Assembly (NCBI RefSeq): GCF_030848805.1
Contig: NC_092359.1
Span: 12,334,035-12,398,034, forward strand
DNA length: 64,000 nucleotides
Origin: Temnothorax longispinosus
Lineage: Eukaryota; Arthropoda; Insecta; Hymenoptera; Formicidae
Direction of reading: 5' to 3'
The notes below the pieces were generated by a model, which searched no databases, had not been told where the DNA came from, and saw nothing but the letters and a program-made list of their open reading frames with translations. The position numbers and the translations under genes were made by a program. The first letter of the stretch is position 1; each line of letters begins with the position of its first letter. Positions 9,401 through 21,585 of the stretch are shown here, piece by piece.

Positions 9401-10503
9401 AGATCAAAGTTCTCGCGCTCGTAAAATAAAATTTAAACCAAATAAGTCGATTGTTTGGTCTACATCTGACTACAAGAGATTACAAACAAAAAAACATATA
9501 CACACTGAGCAATTGCTCTGGAAATCATCTTCGGCAACAAAACATAAAACTGTGAAACGAGTAGTATATTTTCACGTGTCAGCTCGCATTTTCTATTTTA
9601 ATTAAAACAGTTATTGGAAAATATTCACTCGCAGGGCACATCGTTTCATTGAGCAATTGATGTCAAAATAAAAACTAATCTAAAGAACAATACGATAAAA
9701 TTGAAACGATACGATTTAATAGCTGCATTTTATACATTTTATGAAAAAAAAAACCCATTTAAGAGACGCTATGTTTGCCTAATTTCTTGAAAAAAATTCT
9801 TCATTAATGTGTTAAACAATTTTTTAATTAAAAACGTAAGAATGCATATTTATATATATATTACGAGAGATGTTCTGTACAACATATTTTGTATTTTCAA
9901 ATAAATGTCTAATAGAGATATTAATTGTAAATAAAACGAAATATGTATGCCACAAAGAAGCAAACAAGTTTAATCACGGAGAGAAAAGAACCTTACGTTT
10001 CTTCTTATAGAAGCTTTTTTCCGCCGATATTCTCTTCATCATTCCCGTAATGCCTGCGGTCTTAGCCGCAAGATACTGGCTTGGGATAAAATCATCCGCA
10101 AGATTTTCACGTGAACGCGCCGCTTTTATCTCGTCACTAACTATATCTCGCCGGAAATCGGCCGGTCGCGGCTTCCGTTTGCGCGCTGTGATTTGCCTTC
10201 CGGCAGGAAAAAGTTTTTCCAATCGCCCAGAGCCGAAGACGATAACGTAGAGCAAAGAGTGTACAGAGTTGAATGTCCTAACGGAACCAAAACCTCTTGC
10301 TCTTAAAACCTCGAAAATTTTCCTGACCACTGTTAAATCAAGTTCGCAGATACATTAAGAAAGACCTGATGCGACGACGAAAACAAAAAAAAAAAACGCC
10401 GACGACTTTAATTATTTTGTTGTCATACTTCAGCTATTAGTCGGGTGGACGGAAATAACGTGCCTGATAGCTTCATGAAAAAATTATTATAATCCGCCAG
10501 TAG
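6471..10503. other. No gene recognised
   Basis: AT-rich sequence (6480-6860, 7260-7640, 9600-9960) alternates with a CpG-rich patch (about 8300-9130). The longest ORF, 8335-8874 on the minus strand (179 aa), has no recognisable motif and overlaps equally long ORFs in other frames, as expected in CpG-rich DNA. Homopolymer T runs lie at 7975-8003. Confidence 0.6.
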
Positions 10504-10576
10504 AATTTATCTCGACGAAAACGTTTAGACCACTGTCGAGATAAATTTAGAGCTTTTTTTGTTTAAAAAAAGCTCT
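10504..10576. repeat. Two adjacent short hairpins
   Basis: The first has perfect 13-bp arms AATTTATCTCGAC (10504-10516) and its complement (10535-10547) with an 18-base loop. The second follows at once, with 12-bp arms AGAGCTTTTTTT (10549-10560) and AAAAAAAGCTCT (10565-10576) around GTTT. The function is unknown; they could be a decayed mobile-element end. Confidence 0.55.
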
Positions 10577-13109
10577 TTTAAAGAAATTAAATTAAAACTC
10601 TTATTAATTTTTATCACACATTTGTAAACTTACTGTAATTTTAGTACATTTAGTGCATTCGTAAATTTAACTTAACAAGATAATCATGAAAATTAACTGC
10701 AAAAGGATTTTCTCAAAAAGAGGTATAATTTATATAATCTTAATTTAAAATTAAACTTTTTCACTCAAAATTAACGAATTAAATTAACGAATAAAGTGTC
10801 GTGATTTATTTAGAACCATTTACTTGAAGCTTCAACTCATTTAAACGTCCGAGAATATAATGGTTGACGTTAATTCAAAAGCAATTGACGAATCTGTAAT
10901 ACCACAATCATCGTTTGTATCGAGATATATAAATTGTAGTATATATAAATTGAATATAATTAAGCATGCAGCAAGCTTCGTTATTTCCTTTAGAATTGTA
11001 CACTTCGAAACTGATCGTGTGAAAATCTAATTTAATCGTAATTCGCAAATTCAGCAACCGTTGAAATATATCACAAGAGTAATAATTGCAAGCTCTTTGT
11101 TGCTCGATAAATTACTCAAATTAAACGCGGTGATAAAATCATCGAAAGTATTGTCGCGCGATATACGTTATCCTATTGCCTTAATACGCGCATTCAATGC
11201 AACTCTTGCACAATGACAAACAATGTTAATGCATTTTTGTTTCCATCAGTCGGCGAACGAGAAAATATATATTTATATCTCTCCGCCCATATATAGTATT
11301 TATAGCCGACGCGAGCGCGACACAGATTTTCCGGTCTTTCCCAGCTCCTCCGCCCTCCGTGTTTATCCTGTATTCTAGGCAGATAAATATTTATTGTAGC
11401 TACGTTTTCCATCGTATATGTTCGCACGTTCGGCGAAAGCTTCGCCCGCAGCGGCGGAGATGCCGCGCCGCCCGTAACGCCCGGATCAGCGCGCTCCGAT
11501 TTTAATCCCGTTGCCGTACGAAGCCAAACCGATGCGCATAACATAGATAATGCTGCTGCAAATTATTGATAAACGCATATATACGTTCTGTTCGCGCTAC
11601 TATTGCCACGTTGCGCGACGTGGAAATCGCAGCGGTGGTTGGTTATTGATTGCCGTGCATCGGCCCGAAATTTATTAGCAGGAGACACCGATCGTTACGC
11701 TAATAAATAGAATTTCGGATAATGACTCGCGAGCTTAATCGTAATGTTTAATAGCGCGTAGGTATATCGATATTCCACACGCCACAACGTTGTCTAACAG
11801 GCAATTCACACACATCTGTTAGTGTACATATAATATACATATATTATATATTATATATATGTATACATATATACAATATAGATAACACAACTGAACACGA
11901 GAAAAGATCAATACAAAGTGCACTCCGCGCAGTTCATATTTCGGCATTGGCGTGGAGCACCGTGAAAGGTGACATTTGCTTGCGATAAAGTGGCGCGGAA
12001 AATAAAATCAGAAACCCAGATATACAAATTAGACGAATAAGTTACAGCGCACACATTTTTAACAAAAATTGATTCAAACATCCTAAAATTACGGAAACAA
12101 TAACATTAATTTTTTTTTCATTTTCATTTTATCTCAGAATGTTTAAATTAATTTCTTGACTATCTCTCTTTTTTATTAAGCGGCAATTTAATTATAATGA
12201 TAACCAGATCTGTCTATAAGATTTCGTTAGTATTCACGAGCGTAGTTGAAACTGGCAAGCTTGTTTCCCTTTTTTCGCACGTTACATATCACGCATCGCC
12301 GCCAGCCATGACGTGTCTGATTTCTGCATGAGTCATACAAGAAAGAAACGAGTTCGCCCGTTTCTTGAACTCGGCGGGAACCTTCGATTCGCCGACGCGA
12401 AAGAAGTGCGGCACGTAGAGTTTGTGCGATCGCGGACTCAGCCCCGCGCGCGCGGACTTCGACCTCAAAAAGCATTCAGCGCGCTATCAAGAAGTCACGC
12501 GATTTCCTCGTTCGCGGCTATCGAAAATGCATTTACACCGCGATTCGCGCCCTCGCCGTTGTACTGCATCGCATCAGCGCGCCACGTTTACGTACCCGAC
12601 CGATACCCCTCCCCCCCCCCTCTATTTCGTCTCGTTGTCTCGAAAGGCGAGACGCGCGTGACAGCGCGAGCAAGCGCTCAGGACATCGAATTGATTAAAA
12701 ACTGTAATTACCGGGCAAATTCGGAAGCGCGCATTATTTCGGCGGTGATGTAAATGGCACGTCAGCGTGATTGATCGAAAAAACGTAATTGCGGAGCGGC
12801 CGGCTCGGCATGGCGCGGCGCTGGCGGCGCGCGGCGTGGCAACGATCGTCGGGAGCGAAAAGCGGATGCATGCACAAAGCCGGACACGGAAAGCGCGCAT
12901 TATACCTTATCCCGTGAATCGGTCGGTCGTGTCGTTTTAATTGCGAAATCGACTGGAGACGCTCAATTAATTAAAGTGCTATTTAATATTCACATACGCG
13001 ACCTCGATTTGCACGACTAATCCATCCATCGCTCATTCAATTAACTCGCGTGAAGCGACTAGCAAAACTCTTCCTTCCGCGCTTCCTCAAACAATATTTC
13101 ATGCACTGA
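10577..13109. other. No gene recognised
   Basis: AT-rich to about 11160, then mixed sequence with a TATA-repeat patch (11827-11880) and a CpG-rich block at 12240-12910. Overlapping ORFs in that block (for example 12313-12753) show no domain. Confidence 0.6.
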
Positions 13110-13114
13110 AAAAT

Positions 13115-13127
13115 GAGAGAGAGAAAA

Positions 13128-13187
<60 letters not shown>
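13115..13187. repeat. (GA)n-rich microsatellite
   Basis: Imperfect GA repeats with AAAAAG interruptions. Its complement gives a run of Leu-Ser in the minus-strand ORF at 13099-13326, which is an artefact of the repeat. Confidence 0.9.
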
Positions 13188-13189
<2 letters not shown>

Positions 13190-16100
13190 GTGCGATAGAG
13201 AAAATTGGATGAGCGCGACGTAGATGAGGCCAAAGTATTTTTGGTGAACAACGATCGAAGGCGCTCGCGTTGGTATTCGCTAAATTGGTTTCTCTGACAC
13301 AGCCATTCGATTCTCTCTCGGTTCAATTAATGCCTCGAGACATGTAGCGTCGCGGAAAGAACAAGCGAGGGGAAGGGGAAAGGCGAGGACAAGGGTACGG
13401 GTATCCGACGGCGGAAACACGCGGAAAACGGAAGGAAGCGCAACGGCACTCGAAAGAAACGGCGTAACGATTCGTATAAATTACGAGAAAGGGTGCCCGT
13501 GCGTCTTTATTCCTCGCGTTTACATTTCGCGTATATATATTTTATTGGGCTGGTAGTCGAGACAAAAACCGACCGCTTGGTCGAAGCCGGAAACGGCGAT
13601 CGTCTGGAAATGAGGTCGGGATATTTTTCCGGCGTCACGGCGAAAAATGTTAGCGTCGTCGCGGTCACCGACGAAAAACGGCTCGCCGCAGAAGGCAGCC
13701 CTGCTGCCATTCACGGATTCGTGTAGCCGTGCATTCATTAAATTAGGTTCTACAAGCACGTACACGTCGCCCATACGAGTTCTATTAATGTTCCGCCGAG
13801 CGGGCGGGAGGATGAAATAGAGCACGGAGCAAGGACAGACGCGCTGTAAAGTCCATGGTCGCGGCTTCGACCGCCACACGTCGCAAAAAGGCTCTTTTGC
13901 GTCGTTTTTCCAACGACGACCGATGAGATGCAAGCGTCTCCTCGCATCCATTCCTCTCGGTTTCCCCCTCGTCTCCCTTGCCTACTCTCTCCTATCGTCT
14001 CTCGTCCCTGCTTCTTTTCCTATCTCTCTCCGACTTCAACGTCATATCTCTTTTCCTACCTCCCATTTCCGTTGTTTTTTTTTAACCATGACGGAGAAGT
14101 TGATAAATGACTCAAATAAGCAAAACAAGGCGAGCAAGGCAAGCAAGAATAAGGCGCTAAGACGTAGGAAAAATTGTGGAGGCGGTTACCCGTGAGTGAA
14201 AATTCGCTCGTGAAAATAGTATACTGCCTATTCGCGGCGAATTATCTCGAGCCGTCCAACGGCGCAAAGCGGATAATCTGTCTTGCATAATTGCCACATA
14301 ATTACGTACGGTTGGATATTACGTACCGAATGTAGACTCGGATTAAACGTCCCCCCTTGGGTTCCCGAGTGTCACGACGCCGCTATCTCGCCGCCACCTT
14401 TTAGTCCCGCTTCTAATTTGAACCCTCGACGAGAGGGTTAATTCGCGCGCGATGTGTATGTAATTTGCAGAACGCCCGGCCGCGACGAAATTGCAAATTA
14501 GACGAATCAAGTTTTCGGACTTTTCGGTCCGGGGAGAGAAAGAGAGAGAGCATGTATATATCTCTCCGCCGCGGTTGACAATCGCGCGCGATAATACTTT
14601 TCGCGCTGGGCGGCGAGCGCGTGTTCGTCGTCCTCCTCGTTCCGGATAATCGCGTTAACGTACATAGCTTGGCCTCGAGCGGATAAGTTTAAAGTTCCGC
14701 GCTGTCCTTGGAAGAAGAAACGGAGAATGCTCCAGAGCGAAGATTCTTTCGTCCAGAATAAGAATGAGACTTTCCGTCGAGATTTTCCGACTCTTTCATG
14801 AGTTACCGCGCCGTGTGCTCCACGAGAGATTGTGAGCTTCTTCTGTAACTTCGCGAACAGTATCAACGCAAATTTAATCGTATCCAATAAGAGATCCTGG
14901 GTTACCTGAGTTATACTGAAATTAAGAGAGAAAAAGTTAGAGAAAGCGAGAGAGAGAAAGCAAGAGAGAGAAAGCGAGAGAGAAAGAGAGTTAACGCGAT
15001 CACATGGAACTAACAGCAAACATTAATTGTAAACTAATTTTTTTCCAGTTTATTAACGAGAAAAACCACTTGCAAACTTGGACGTGCAATTCTAATTTTA
15101 ATGCGACTTGCGGCGATCGTGCCATGTATTTGGCACATCCACGCGATCCTCGGCATGTGACAAGTATCGAATTACTCGAAACCTTAACTAGCTGTAACAA
15201 GTTAAGGGCGTAATTCAATCGCATTGCCGCACGAGGTGCGACGATGACGATCGTGTCGGGCAAACAGATTCGAGATAAAGCGAGATACGTTATGTCGATC
15301 GCGTAAACGACCGATCGACCGATTGGCCAGCCGGCGACGGCGTCGTTTGTCATTGTTTGTGATTAATCTTCATCGTCGTCGCGCGTGCGCAGGGAGAAAA
15401 ATTCACGGATGGAGAGGGATTATTAGCTCGCCGTAACCGTAATTGGAACCTCGTTATCCGGCGAGCTAATCGAATCAAGGCGCGCGCGCGGATCCAATCG
15501 GAAGTACCGCAAAGCCGGAGAAACGTCACGCAAACCCACGGCGTAAACACTGATGGACTACTGGCTTGGGCTCCGAGAAGTCTGCGAAAACTCTTAACCC
15601 GTTCCTCGCTTATTGCTTAAGTAAAATTTATTGGTTTCGCGCGCTCCGAAGAAATTCTTCGTTACGCCAGATAAAAACCTTGGAAGCGTATTTTTATTTT
15701 TCGCTGATGCTCGCGCTGCGATTCGCATTCCCTCCGCTCAATCAGGCACGCTATTGTTGTGCTTTCGTAAATGAAATATTGCTGCGAATAAAATTAATAA
15801 TTGAGATTACGTTTCGAAGAAATTTCCTTTAACGGCGTATCTCTCTCAGAAAATAAAGATTAGAATAAATATTTCTGTGTACCGTCCTCTCAAACCGTAC
15901 TATATATATTTAAAATTATATGGATAAATTTTTAAATGCATGTTATAAAAAACTCTACAACAATTTATTTATACATTAATACGATATGAATAAGAATTAA
16001 AATAGTTTATAGAAAGTAATATGAAACGTAACAGAGTATATTGAGTTATTTTCTAAAGATTGCAATTGCAAATGATTATTTTAGTTAATTTCTGTAATTT

Positions 16101-17835
16101 CGCAATAAAAGCAATTTTACTCTCTTCAAGAGTAAAGAAATATATTATAAGTTAAGATTTCCAAAGCATGTGTGCGCGAGATGCAGTCACGGCTGCGGAA
16201 TTTTCTAAAGAAAACGTTTTGCTGATTTTTCGACGGAAATCTGGAAAAATGTCAATGCCACTTCTCGAGAAAGGCATTTCATACTTACGGACCCGCATCG
16301 AATTGTAAAGCTCATGCAAGTTCGAAGCGTTCGCACGGGAAATAGCGTTCGTGAATTCTTTTTCTCGTAACAACGCGCAGCATGCTCCACTTCATCATTG
16401 AAACCGAATTAGCCAAATTTCGTAGCCGCATCGGGTAGGAAACGTCGTCGTACCTATTTCATTTAATGACGAGAAAATTTCGGGAAACTATACCGCAAAT
16501 GCATCGAGCGCAGGTACGCAAAATCGAGAGGTCGCGACACAGAGGAAAAAATATATCAAACGGTCTTCTCCACGTAAGTTGCGACGCGAACTTCTCACGC
16601 TAAAATCGACACTCCGCGCTCTGAACTCTTGAAACTGAATATTGCGCTCGACAAGCTTAACCAAACCAAGCCCCACCGCAGCGCCCCCGAATTCGTGCTC
16701 AATACTAAATATTTTCCTACTCGCCGACCGCCGATTACGCAACTATTTTACCGCCGCGCGTTTAATTGCTCTTGTCCACTATTCGTGTCAAGTGCGGTGT
16801 GTTTTACCCGCATACAATAAACTGTAGGTACCAAATACACGGTACGAAATACAGGCAAGGTAAAATGCGAATTGTACCATATCGTGTTTGAATATCTGCC
16901 AGAATTTATTCGCAAAGTGATCTGTTGCGTTTCGCGTTTTGCGGAACTTTGTTACAGTCGCGCCTTCCTTCCTGCGATTAAACGCAGAACGACCGAGTGC
17001 GGGCGAGCGAGAAGGATTAACGTTACGTGCTCAAAGCGAGACTTTACGTTACGGCGGACACAAGGAAACACATTGCGACAACGCCGGGACCCAAAAACCC
17101 GCATACAAGCGCCGTTAAAACGAGTGTAGCGAAAATTGCGAGAACTTTTTCGAGTCGTTAACGAGCGCGCCTTGAGCTTGTCGCGACGATAAAAATAAAT
17201 ACGAGTGGGCGAACTCTAAGTGCGCGGAGGGTAGATAAGCTTCTCCCTTCGCCACAAAGGAAGGAGGGTGAAAATATACTATTTTTCGCGCGTACTCACT
17301 CATCGCGCTGACCCATATTTCCCGCGCGAAGTGCGCAGCCGAGTGCGCAAAGTTTTCCCGGGCGCGAGATGGAGTCTCGCGATAAATCGAAAGTTTATAA
17401 AAATCGCGTCACGCGATCACCGCGTAAATACCGGCGGCTTACTTACGAACTCCATCGAGATACCAGGCGTTACCCTGTAAGCGAACGGGGAAACGCGTGT
17501 CTGATCGAGCGATCGCGACTCCCGGCCGCGAAAAGCTGGTATTTCTCGCGCACTCACCCGTGCAAAATGACGTTTCTCGAGCGGCATGAAAATCATAACT
17601 CTTCGCCGACGGATACGCTCGGCTCGGACGATCGGGTTCGATCGAACAACGAGCTACAAAACCGGGTGGGCTTTTATTGCCTGTCGAACGCGGTATGACA
17701 GTATGTCACTCGTCGGACGAGTGGATATCGCAAGCCAAGTTTGATACCGAAACGTTAGATTAACGTGCTCTGAGATATCGCTAGAACATTGACGCGATTA
17801 AAGATGATTTTTTACGCGGCGACAAAATAAGTATA
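13188..17835. other. No confident gene; CpG-rich sequence with GA tracts
   Basis: Apart from the weak exon candidate at 14088-14195, this holds CpG-rich stretches (13320-13920, 14200-14720, 16960-17720), GA-rich tracts (14535-14551 and 14923-14992), and an AT-rich stretch (15840-16150). The minus-strand ORF 14507-15019 owes its Leu-Ser run to the GA tract. Confidence 0.55.
14088..14195 (+). CDS. Candidate short coding exon (weak)
   Basis: An ATG in a good context (AACCATGA) at 14088 follows about 150 bp of pyrimidine-rich sequence. It opens a 35-residue Lys/Asn-rich reading (MTEKLINDSNKQNKASKASK and onward, ending CGGGYP). A consensus-like splice donor GTGAGT sits at 14192-14197, overlapping the stop codon, so the frame could continue into a spliced product. 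No domain is recognised and no partner exon was found, so chance is quite possible. Confidence 0.12.
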   Translation: MTEKLINDSNKQNKASKASKNKALRRRKNCGGGYP

Positions 17836-18676
17836 TGGGGCATTCCATATATCAAATCGACCTGGGTTTGACTCTCGAACTCTCGGATTTGATCCGCGAT
17901 TTTTTATGTTATTGTTCCAACTCTAAAATGAACTCAGAATTTTTTTTAGATTTTTTTTATAAATTTGATTTATTTATAATTTTTTAAACCGACGCGACAA
18001 TTGTTGGCCACAATTTAAAAATCTGAAAAAATTCTCAAAAATCTTATATCAAATATCAAAATTTTTAAGCCTTGACCCAGAGTGGGACGGCGTTTGCTTC
18101 TATTTTTTTCGAGCTTTTTTTTAACTTAAAAAAAACATTGAAAAAATTAGAAGCATAGGTAAGTCAGTTAACTGTAAGCTGTTGCTTGAACATTTGTATA
18201 TATAACATAGGATTTTTGAGAATTTTTTTAAATTTTTTTAAGGCAATTTTATAAAATAAAAAAAATCGCGTCAGAAAAATCTGAAAAAATTCTTAAAAAT
18301 CCTGTGTTATGTATAAAAATGTTCAAGCAGCAGCCTACAGTTGACTGACTTATGTTTCTAATGTTTTCAATGTTTTTTTAGAAAAAAGTTCAAAAAAAGA
18401 AAAAAGCTCGAAAAAAAATAAAAGCAAACGCCGGCCCACTCTGGATCAAAGTTTAAAAATTTTGATATTTGATATAAGATTTTTGAGAATTTTTTCAGAT
18501 TTTTAAATTGTGACCAACGATATGTCGGTTTAAAAAATTATAAATAAATTAAAATAAAAAAATCTAAAAAAAAATTCTTAGTACATTTTAGAATTGGAAC
18601 AATAACATAAAAAATCGCAAACTAAATCCGAGAGATCGAGGGTCAAACCCAGGTCGATTTGGCATGAAATGCTCCA
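17836..18676. mobile_element. 841-bp foldback (long inverted repeat) DNA element
   Basis: The left end TGGGGCATTCCATATATCAA and the right end (complement of TGGAGCATTTCATGCCAAAT) start two arms that pair along nearly the whole element, meeting near 18256. Matched blocks include AAATCGACCTGGGTTTGA near both ends, TTTTTTATGTTATTGTTCCAA, the stretch around CACTCTGG, and ACTGACTTA near the centre. The flanks are TATA-like on both sides, so the target duplication may be TATA or TA. There is no coding capacity, and the superfamily is not assignable from the ends alone. Confidence 0.85.
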
Positions 18677-20805
18677 TATATATAAATAAATTTGTCCACT
18701 TTTATTACTAATTTTATAGCTCACATAAATGTAGACACCTACATAAAAGTATGCATATTTATTATATAAATCGTTAAGAACACAAAACAAGTTGTACAAA
18801 ATAAAATCTAAAAAAAAAACTCGATTTTCTCAATGTTTAATTAGAACTTCTTCAAAGTATCAATTATCTAGCTTTCGTTCTCGGCGCCCCATGTAGTCGC
18901 TTTAATTTAAAACATAGCTTGTTTCGTGACGCGTGCACACAGGTCAGAACTGGTAACTCCTATCTGAGTAGGTATCAAAAGTAGAGCACTCATTCAAGAT
19001 ATGACAAGTATGTTTCTTTAAAGAGAGAGAGGTGGAGAAAATATAGTTTAATTTTTATTTTGCGAGAATTAAAGATAAAATCGTCCAATTAAAAGAATCC
19101 AACTCTTCTGTTGCCACTTTATATGTGTCGCACAAATATCCCATTGATAAATCAAGATCAGCGAATTATGGGGGATATAAATATATAACTGTTGAAACAT
19201 CGAGATCAAAAGAGCGCAATAGATCGAAAAGAAGAAGAGAAAAAGGTAAATGACAAGAAAGAGGCGGACGAGCCATCGATATACCACGCATGTTCGCTAG
19301 GGAAAGCGCACCATAAAGACGTTTACACCGTCGTGATTCACTTTAAAGAGGCCGCGTTGCCCTCGACATATATCGCGTATCAGCCACTATTGGTCGCACC
19401 GGAGTAAGGATCGCCGTGCCGTGCCGTGCCGTTACGTGAATCTCAAAGTGCGGAGCGGCGGCATAAAATAAAACAAACATCTGTTTGATCGGCACGCGCG
19501 ATCAATATCCTGTTTGCCTTCAGAATTTACCGGTGAAAGCGCAGATTCGCAGGAATTTCTATCGGCGAAGAGATACGATCTCGGCATATTGATGACACGC
19601 ACTGTGTATTACAAGACGGAAAAACCGAATATTTCATGCGAACGCGAGAGATAGGAAAGATGTCTACACAGACGCTATTTATGGAACGATACATAAATAA
19701 CGCGCTTGAATTTTTTATTGTACCTGCACGCGAAATTCCGCTTGTTCGATATACGTAACGCGAAATACGCTCGCGTCGCGCGATGAATATTATCGCGCAG
19801 TAGAACCTAGTAGTTGCGGGAGTTGAAGCACCCCAGGCACATTTCAAGTATATATTGGAGATCCAACTTTGGCTTCGCGCGAGCAGGTAAAGGGAAAGGA
19901 ACAAACCTACTTACAGGAAGAAAAATATTATTTTTGCTCCTCAATAAAAATTTTTTTTCCTACTTTTATACACACGAGATTGTCGATGAATGCAGCCGGT
20001 ACAACAAAATACTCGCCACGATACAGACCGTTTTGCAATTATATCAGCAAGCTTAAACTCGGAGGACTGAATAAATTATTCGAACGCTGAATTAATTTCA
20101 CATAACGCATGTGAACATTATGCAACAGATAATGCGCTAAACTGATGAGACCGATTAAATCGAGGACTCGTCGCGCGAAGAAAAATGTCGGTGCGGCAAG
20201 AGATGATATGACATTTTAAATAAGATAAAAAACCTGCATATTGATAAAAATACTGCACTCGTAAGAGAAAAAGAGCTCAAAGAGTTATATATGGAAAGCG
20301 GCGGCAATGTTTAGCCGAGTTGCAGCAGCGACACTTCATTTGACTTGAAGCGAGTGCAGGGCGAGAAGAGTTCCTCATGGAAAGGACGTGACCTATTTTT
20401 GTACGAAACGCGACATCTCTCGACGATTTTTAAGAGTTTTTCTGAATCCGCGTCAAACCCTAATTAAGGCCCTGAAAGGAAGCGGCTGAACGAGGGCGTA
20501 TACGAAAACAATGTCCATTATCCTACTTCCCTCCCGCGTATAAAATTCTGGAAATTTCGATTAAAAAAACCCCGCACATTACGTTCATCATCGCGACACG
20601 ACTCGTTCGAGGGTTAGGCCATTCATTCATCTCGAATTAAAGGCGAGCGGCTGTGTAAAATACCGGCCCTTTTGACACACCGCCCTAGATAATTAATTTT
20701 ACGATCTTTTCCAGCCGCTCGGCAATTGACAAAGGTTCAAATCGGGTCTTAGCGAATTATTCCACATTGTATATTAAAGGATTTTATCAAATTTAATGTC
20801 ATCGG
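18677..20805. other. No gene recognised
   Basis: Mostly AT-rich to 19300, then mixed. A short tandem of GCCGT lies near 19413-19431. ORFs such as 19527-19904 (minus) show no motif. Confidence 0.6.
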
Positions 20806-20809
20806 TTAA

Positions 20810-21581
20810 GGTGATTGGGCCATATGTACCATATGAGTCAATATAAGGGCTAAATTTTATTTTAAGAAAAACCATTTTTATGGATATATTCTAGACACTT
20901 GTATAATTACTGGTTTTATAATGTAACTTTTCATTCAATTACGTATCAATTTATCTACTGATAAATGTAAACAGTTCAAGATTTGACTTCAGTTGACATT
21001 TGTACAAGAGAAATGTCGCGACATTGCATCTCTTCGCTGTAGGCAGCTATCATGCCAGTGCCATGTGTTTGAGTGTGGTTATGTATTGTGTTTATGTTGA
21101 AAAATAATGAAAAGTAACAAACAATTTCGATAACGGGAGATTTGCTTGCAAAAGAATAGTGCTCTGGAAAGAAAACACTACACGGCGCGGCGTTGCCACA
21201 TGTTCACGTCGCGTACAGCTGATCGAAAGGCCGACAAGAAACGCGACGATTCATCAACTTTTGATTGAATTATTGGCCTTATTACACGTCAACGTCGTTT
21301 TGTCTTATACTTAACAAATGCTATAAGAATCAAATAATGTTATTTTCAGTTTTTTGAACTTGTTTCTTTACAGACAATGAGTGAAATTCTCGAAAAATGT
21401 ATGTTTCCGGTACAATTTCCCATAAAACCTATGTTAAAAATGCCAACTTTGAGATTTAATATCTCAAAAACTAGACGTCAGATCTTCCCAAAATTGCAAA
21501 TTTAAGCGTATTTAGGTTTTTTTTATAACATATATTTAATTCGGATTTTTTTCTTTGACATGCTCTGATGACCCAATCACC
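20810..21581. mobile_element. 772-bp non-autonomous DNA transposon with TTAA duplications
   Basis: Terminal inverted repeats are GGTGATTGGG(C/T)CAT at 20810 and its complement ending at 21581. TTAA lies immediately outside each end (20806-20809 and 21582-21585). TTAA targets are characteristic of piggyBac and Kolobok superfamilies. The interior has no transposase-like ORF, so this is a deletion derivative or MITE-like copy. Confidence 0.8.
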
Positions 21582-21585
21582 TTAA

